A stretch of 18,228 nucleotides of DNA. It comes from CAYNFH01 sp964396385. Lineage in GTDB: Bacteria > Armatimonadota > Chthonomonadetes > Chthonomonadales > CAJBBX01. Below the pieces are notes generated by a model. The model worked only from the letters and a program-made list of their open reading frames with translations. It searched no databases and was not told the origin of the DNA. The number at the start of each line of letters is the position of its first letter. Position 1 is the first letter of the stretch. The translations under genes were made by a program, and so were the position numbers. Below, in pieces: positions 14,684 to 18,228 of the stretch. The stretch spans positions 1 through 18,228 of the forward strand of contig CAYNFH010000138.1 in the NCBI GenBank assembly GCA_964396385.1, read 5' to 3'.

Positions 14684-17500
14684 CTACGGCAGCGCCTGGA
14701 ACGCGGTAGTAGAGTAAGTACCAGAGCCGAGGCGGCCCCTCACGCTTATCTGTACTGTCTGCCCGGTGGTTCCCACTGAAGTTGGAAAATCCAGTGTCAC
14801 CGACGCAGATGCTCCCACCGCTATGGATCCGGTGCCGACGGTGGCAGGCAGGCCGGTAGTTGTCGCTACCGCGGAGCCGCCCGTGGTTATGTTCTTCATC
14901 GTGCCTGCCGTCACTTGCACGCTGGATGCGGCGGCCGTCCCGTTGTTCGTCACCGTCAGTCCAACATGTAGGCCGGTCCCGTCCCGCGTAAGGCTGGACA
15001 CCGTGGCCGTCAGGCTGGCCTGCCCGATAATGAACGGGACCGCGTTGGACGTGGTACCCTGGGTCGGATTGGTCACCGTAATGCTCGCCAGCCCTATGGA
15101 GGCCACGTTTGCTGCCGGTACGCTCGCCGTCAACCGGGTGGGCGATACGAAGGTGGTGGTCAGCGCAGTCCCGTTCCAGTTCACCACAGAGTTGCTCTGG
15201 AAATTGGTTCCGCGGACCGTAAGAGTGAAGGCGGCGCTGCCGGCCGCCACGGCAAAGGGGCTCAGCGAGAGGATAGTCGGGGTGTTGGAAGTGGTGAAGA
15301 GCGTCCAGGCGCCGCTCCCGCTCACCCGCTTGATAAAAAGGTAGCCCGTGCCGGACGTGGTGGGCGTGTAGCTGATGGACTCCTTGGCCCCGTTGCCTGA
15401 CGTGGCAGACGCCGCCAGTATCACGGGGTTCCCGTTTGCGTCCGGCTTGGAAGAGTAGAGGTAGAGGTCGTAGTCCCCCGTTGATGGCACGTCCAGCGTC
15501 AGGTTCACCGGCACGTTGGCCGTCAAGGTGACGTGCCTGCCAAAGCAGCGCTGGTCGTACACGCCGCCGGCCGTGGTCTCAGAAGGCGCTCCGCCGGTGA
15601 AGAATGGAATCAGGATGGCCTCTACGGCCGCGTCCGGGTTGATGATCCCGTATCCCTCCTGAAGGTCCTTGGGAGCGGCAGCTCTGCCCAGGGTAGGGTC
15701 ATTCCCGCCGGTCTCTCGCGTCTGGTTGGTTTCCGTTGCGGAAGCGCAGAGGAGCATCTTCACCAGGAGCGGGTCCGTGGAGGAAGTGAAGTCCCACTGA
15801 AGCCCCGTCTGTTCCAGCGCCTCAATGACGAGCGCGGCGGACCCCGCCACAAAGGGAGTGGCCATCGAGGTGCCCATCAGAGGCGTGTAGTCGTTGGGCT
15901 GCACGTCCGCGAAAGTGGAGTTGCCGCCCTCGCCGGCATCATCCTGGTTGGTGTCGACCGAGAATATCTGGGAGTAGTAGACAGAACCTCCAGGTGCGAG
16001 GACGTCGGGCTTGTTGTCCTGATCCGCCGCCGGAGAGGTGAACCCCGTGCTCGTGTACTCGGTCAGTTGGTTCACGTCGTTCGTCGACCCCACGGTGATA
16101 GCCAGCCCCGCCGACCCGGGGTCGCCGATGGCTGTGCTCGGCCCGCTGTTCCCGGCTGCTACGCAGACCACCATCCCGTTAGCCACCGCCGTATTCACCT
16201 TGTCGCGCGTGGTCTGGTCGCTGCTGCCGGTGCCGAAGCTCAGGTTGAGCACTTTGATGTGGTGGGTGGTACGCTGTGTTGTCATATCGTCCAGCGCCGC
16301 GTCTGCGTCGAGCGAGCTACCCATTCCGTCGTCGCCCAGGACCCTGGCGCCCGCCCACCGGCATCCCGGCGCCACGCCGCTCATGTTGTTGAAACCGTCT
16401 CCCACCGGCGTGATGGTAACGGTAGACGCCACCGCGTACTGCCCGATAGTTGCGCCGCTGTTCTGCACCAGCATCGGCTGGTACCTGGTTCCCGCCGCGC
16501 CCGTAAACGCAAAGTTGAACGGAAGCGGTGAGGAACCTGAGGCGGATTGCGTGAACGTGAACCCCAGGCTGGTGTCGCCGTCGGAGTCGCTGTTGAACTG
16601 CACCGTGCCGGTGCCGCCTCCAAGCCAGGTGGCCGTGCCGGAGTAGGTGTTAGCGCCCGTTGCCACGTGAACCGGGGCCAGGAACCCGAAGTTCGCCGAG
16701 AGGCCTGTGAGGTCATCGCTGTCGGTGTACTTGAGAGTCGAGCCGGTGCCGTTGGCCGCGCCCGTCCCGGTGGCAATCCCGGCCACGTGCGAGCCGTGAC
16801 CGTTGTTGTCAATGGCGGAAGTCCGCGCGGACCCGGTAACGTAGTCTTTCCAGAACTCCTGCCGGCCGCCGGCCAGGTCCGTATGCGTTCCGTCTACTCC
16901 CGTGTCCATGATACAGATGGTGGTGTTAGAGTTCCCTGTGAACCCGATGCCTCCCGCGAAACCGGGCCGCCAGATCGGCCGGACCCTGCCCAACCGCGTT
17001 GCCTCTTTGAGAAACTTCTTGGTCCGGCGCTCTCCAACCACCACAACAAAGCCCGGCCCCATCGCCGCGGGGATAGCGGGCACGGCGCTGATGGAGATGC
17101 GGCCGTTCCATCCATAACAGAGGTTCCGGAAGATGTAATCCACCTGCCCTCCAAGAGCGACGAACCGGTTGAGCTGCGCCTGGGTGATCTGCCTGGAGAA
17201 GAGGACCTGCACGCGGACCACGGGGCCAGGCGTGCCGCGGGATCCTCCGAACCTGCGCCCGCCTGCCTGGATCGACCACTCCCTGACCAGGACATCCAGC
17301 ATATCGTCGATTCCGTTGCCATCCCTATCCATCTCGTCAGGATGGCGGACAATCGGCCGCACGGCCGGTTCGGGAGGTGGGGCTAGAAACGCTACCTGGG
17401 CGGAAATTGCGTTCGGCCCGAATATCCCCAGGGTGAGGGCCAGCACAAGAGCCTGGGCGGGCGCCAGCACTTGGACTGGCCGGAATATGCTACGACACAT
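14684..17500 (-). CDS. Secreted subtilisin-family (S8) serine protease with PPC-like, IPT/TIG and C-terminal beta domains
   Basis: 938 residues. Signal peptide about 1-34 (ALVLALTLGIFGPNAISA|Q). A DRDGNGIDD calcium-type loop lies at 58-66, then a prodomain-like region to about 190. The catalytic domain has Asp199 (IMDTGVDGTHTDL), His235 (NNGHGSHVAGIA), oxyanion Asn451 (AAGNSGP) and Ser545 (GTSMATPFVAG), so the triad is complete. About 125 residues (roughly 246-374) rich in Gly, Ser and Thr are inserted between the histidine motif and GVAPGCRW. After the protease come a PPC-like beta domain (about 650-740, VPSTGDYDLYLYSS), an IPT/TIG domain (about 745-830, TILSLSPFAVAAGS) and a CARDB-like domain to the end (LTVTNNGTAA). 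AAGGA lies 6-7 bases before the ATG at 17500. It probably acts outside the cell or at the surface; substrate unknown. Monocistronic by layout. Confidence 0.92.
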   Translation of the reverse strand: MCRSIFRPVQVLAPAQALVLALTLGIFGPNAISAQVAFLAPPPEPAVRPIVRHPDEMDRDGNGIDDMLDVLVREWSIQAGGRRFGGSRGTPGPVVRVQVLFSRQITQAQLNRFVALGGQVDYIFRNLCYGWNGRISISAVPAIPAAMGPGFVVVVGERRTKKFLKEATRLGRVRPIWRPGFAGGIGFTGNSNTTICIMDTGVDGTHTDLAGGRQEFWKDYVTGSARTSAIDNNGHGSHVAGIATGTGAANGTGSTLKYTDSDDLTGLSANFGFLAPVHVATGANTYSGTATWLGGGTGTVQFNSDSDGDTSLGFTFTQSASGSSPLPFNFAFTGAAGTRYQPMLVQNSGATIGQYAVASTVTITPVGDGFNNMSGVAPGCRWAGARVLGDDGMGSSLDADAALDDMTTQRTTHHIKVLNLSFGTGSSDQTTRDKVNTAVANGMVVCVAAGNSGPSTAIGDPGSAGLAITVGSTNDVNQLTEYTSTGFTSPAADQDNKPDVLAPGGSVYYSQIFSVDTNQDDAGEGGNSTFADVQPNDYTPLMGTSMATPFVAGSAALVIEALEQTGLQWDFTSSTDPLLVKMLLCASATETNQTRETGGNDPTLGRAAAPKDLQEGYGIINPDAAVEAILIPFFTGGAPSETTAGGVYDQRCFGRHVTLTANVPVNLTLDVPSTGDYDLYLYSSKPDANGNPVILAASATSGNGAKESISYTPTTSGTGYLFIKRVSGSGAWTLFTTSNTPTILSLSPFAVAAGSAAFTLTVRGTNFQSNSVVNWNGTALTTTFVSPTRLTASVPAANVASIGLASITVTNPTQGTTSNAVPFIIGQASLTATVSSLTRDGTGLHVGLTVTNNGTAAASSVQVTAGTMKNITTGGSAVATTTGLPATVGTGSIAVGASASVTLDFPTSVGTTGQTVQISVRGRLGSGTYSTTAFQALP

Positions 17501-17838
17501 CGAACATCCTTTCCGCCTGGTGAGACGAGCGGGACCGTCGACAACGCTGCGACATCAGCCTCCGCTTCAGGGGCGCCAGCCTGAGTACTAGCCCGGATGG
17601 TTCGGAGTGGCTGCCCGCTTTACCTGTGAATCATACTGGCACAACTACGCCCTATCTTGAGCCATGGCGTGCCGATCTCCCTACTGAGGGGCAAAGTACC
17701 TTTGCACGTACTTCTTTCGGGCTGCATCTACGTTAGTGACGTTCGTCGCGGCCCGTAGTATCGGAACCACGTCGCCTCTAAATTGCCTCAAGGCGCGCCA
17801 GCGCTGGTGAGCGCCAGGTCCCTGGAAGGATGGAGTCT
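17501..17838. promoter_or_regulatory. Divergent intergenic region between the protease and sigma-factor-like genes
   Basis: 338 bases with no gene that I can support. It should hold both promoters. Visible elements: a 6+3+6 palindrome GCAAAG-TAC-CTTTGC at 17691-17705, and a tandem ACGTTAGTG/ACGTTCGTC near 17730-17747. I compared both strands with riboswitch cores I know and found none. Confidence 0.5.
17691..17705. promoter_or_regulatory. Palindrome GCAAAG-TAC-CTTTGC, candidate operator
   Basis: Exact 6-bp arms around TAC, overlapped by a second inverted repeat (AAGTAC at 17694-17699 with GTACTT just beyond). It lies roughly midway between two divergent gene starts. The sequence is certain; regulator binding is inference. 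Confidence 0.3.
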
Positions 17839-18228
17839 ATGCCGCGTTTCCTCTCAGCTCCCTTTCAAAACGCGTCGGACATCGGGTTGATTGCCGTGGC
17901 GAGGCCGGAACCCGAAATCGCGTCCGCTTGCGGATGCGACGCCCATGTCGTTCGGCCGGCAGTCCACCCGAATACTGTTAACCGCGACGCGCTCTACTCG
18001 GAGTTCCAGCCCCTGGTTCGGAGGCTCATCCGCCAGTACGGCGACACATCCGAGCTGCGCCAGGACCTGGCAGGAGAGATCTACTGCCGCTTCTGCGCAC
18101 TTCTGGAAGCATACGATCCAGAAAGAGGAGTGCCGCTGCGGCCCTATCTGGTGCGCCAGCTCACCGCCTCTGTCTACACCTATGCCAGAGCAGGCTGGAG
18201 AAGCCACAAGAGAGAGGTGTCTCTGGAG
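17839..18228 (+). CDS. Sigma-70-family-like RNA polymerase sigma factor (partial, C-terminus outside window)
   Basis: The frame is open from the ATG at 17839 through the right edge, giving 130 residues with no stop. AGGA lies 8 bases before this ATG, and an in-frame ATG three codons earlier (17830) has no room for a ribosome site. The first ~48 residues are not recognisable. From about residue 51 the protein reads ALYSEFQPLVRRLIRQYG, then ELRQDLAGEIYCRFCALLEAYDPERGVPLRPYLVRQLT and SVYTYAR. This has the layout of sigma region 2: an LVRRLI-like helix, a DL-x-x-EIY-x-RF helix, then FxxYDPxRG and a YL-x-x-x-L-x-x-x-V-x-x-YAR helix, as in other sigma-70-type proteins. Region 4 is outside the window, so a full sigma factor cannot be confirmed. 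It is transcribed away from the protease. Confidence 0.7.
   Translation, partial: MPRFLSAPFQNASDIGLIAVARPEPEIASACGCDAHVVRPAVHPNTVNRDALYSEFQPLVRRLIRQYGDTSELRQDLAGEIYCRFCALLEAYDPERGVPLRPYLVRQLTASVYTYARAGWRSHKREVSLE

Noticed and set aside
15533..16531. A 332-codon open frame on the plus strand opposite the protease
   Set aside because: Antisense to the S8 catalytic domain; Arg/Val/Gly-rich with no motif. Shadow of the real gene.
17733..17761. Possible promoter TTAGTG-17-TAGTAT upstream of the sigma-like gene
   Set aside because: Spacing is right, but the -35 matches the consensus poorly, and consensus boxes may not hold in this organism.
17501..17838. Possible riboswitch in the 338-base divergent region
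   Set aside because: I compared both strands with c-di-GMP, ZTP, glycine and similar cores from memory and saw no match.
17854..18207. A 117-codon open frame on the minus strand at the right edge
   Set aside because: It overlaps the plus-strand sigma-like gene, whose translation has recognisable conserved helices and a ribosome site.

Overview
The window reads as a bacterial chromosome segment of fairly high GC, built around one long minus-strand cluster for a surface polysaccharide (exopolysaccharide or O-antigen type). Four things point to a Gram-negative-type, biofilm-forming bacterium: a PEP-CTERM-like sorting tail, an export ABC transporter with a sugar-binding tail, a Wzz/tyrosine-kinase-like co-polymerase, and an unusual sigma-70-like protein at the right edge. 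The sigma-like N-terminus and the PEG variant of the PEP-CTERM motif recall Armatimonadota proteins, but that placement is from memory and is inference only.

Left block (1-12616, all minus strand, transcribed right to left). In transcription order it holds: a Wzz/BY-kinase-like protein (10448-12616), an initiating sugar-phosphate transferase (9244-10392), an O-antigen ligase or polymerase-type membrane protein (7800-9227), an ABC-2 permease (6777-7673), its ATPase (5454-6743), a Gfo/Idh/MocA dehydrogenase (4447-5457), a left-handed beta-helix acetyltransferase (3953-4450), a DegT-type PLP aminotransferase (2791-3945), an NAD-dependent sugar epimerase (1800-2786), a second extended SDR (620-1612), and the N-terminal part of a secreted protein of the N,N-dimethylformamidase beta-subunit-like family (1-532, running off the window). 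Junctions from 5457 down to 2786 are overlapping or a few bases apart, so those genes are almost certainly one operon. The dehydrogenase, aminotransferase and acetyltransferase match the middle steps of the WbpB/WbpE/WbpD route to 2,3-diacetamido uronic acids. The first enzyme (WbpA-type 6-dehydrogenase), any 2-epimerase, and all glycosyltransferases other than the initiating one are absent from the window.

Regulatory junction (12617-12896). A divergent intergenic region with a perfect 8+2+8 palindrome separates the cluster from a plus-strand OmpR/PhoB-type response regulator (12897-13615). A 10-N assembly gap interrupts the regulator. Both proteins flanking this junction have lost key phospho-chemistry residues: the kinase lacks the Walker A lysine, and the regulator lacks the receiver acidic pair and conserved lysine.

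Right block. A secreted PEP-CTERM-like protein (13721-14602, plus) converges on a large secreted subtilisin-family protease (14684-17500, minus), with a strong hairpin terminator between them. The protease diverges across about 340 bp from the start of a sigma-70-like gene (17839-18228, plus, running off the right edge).

No tRNA, rRNA, insertion sequence, CRISPR array or prophage feature was seen.
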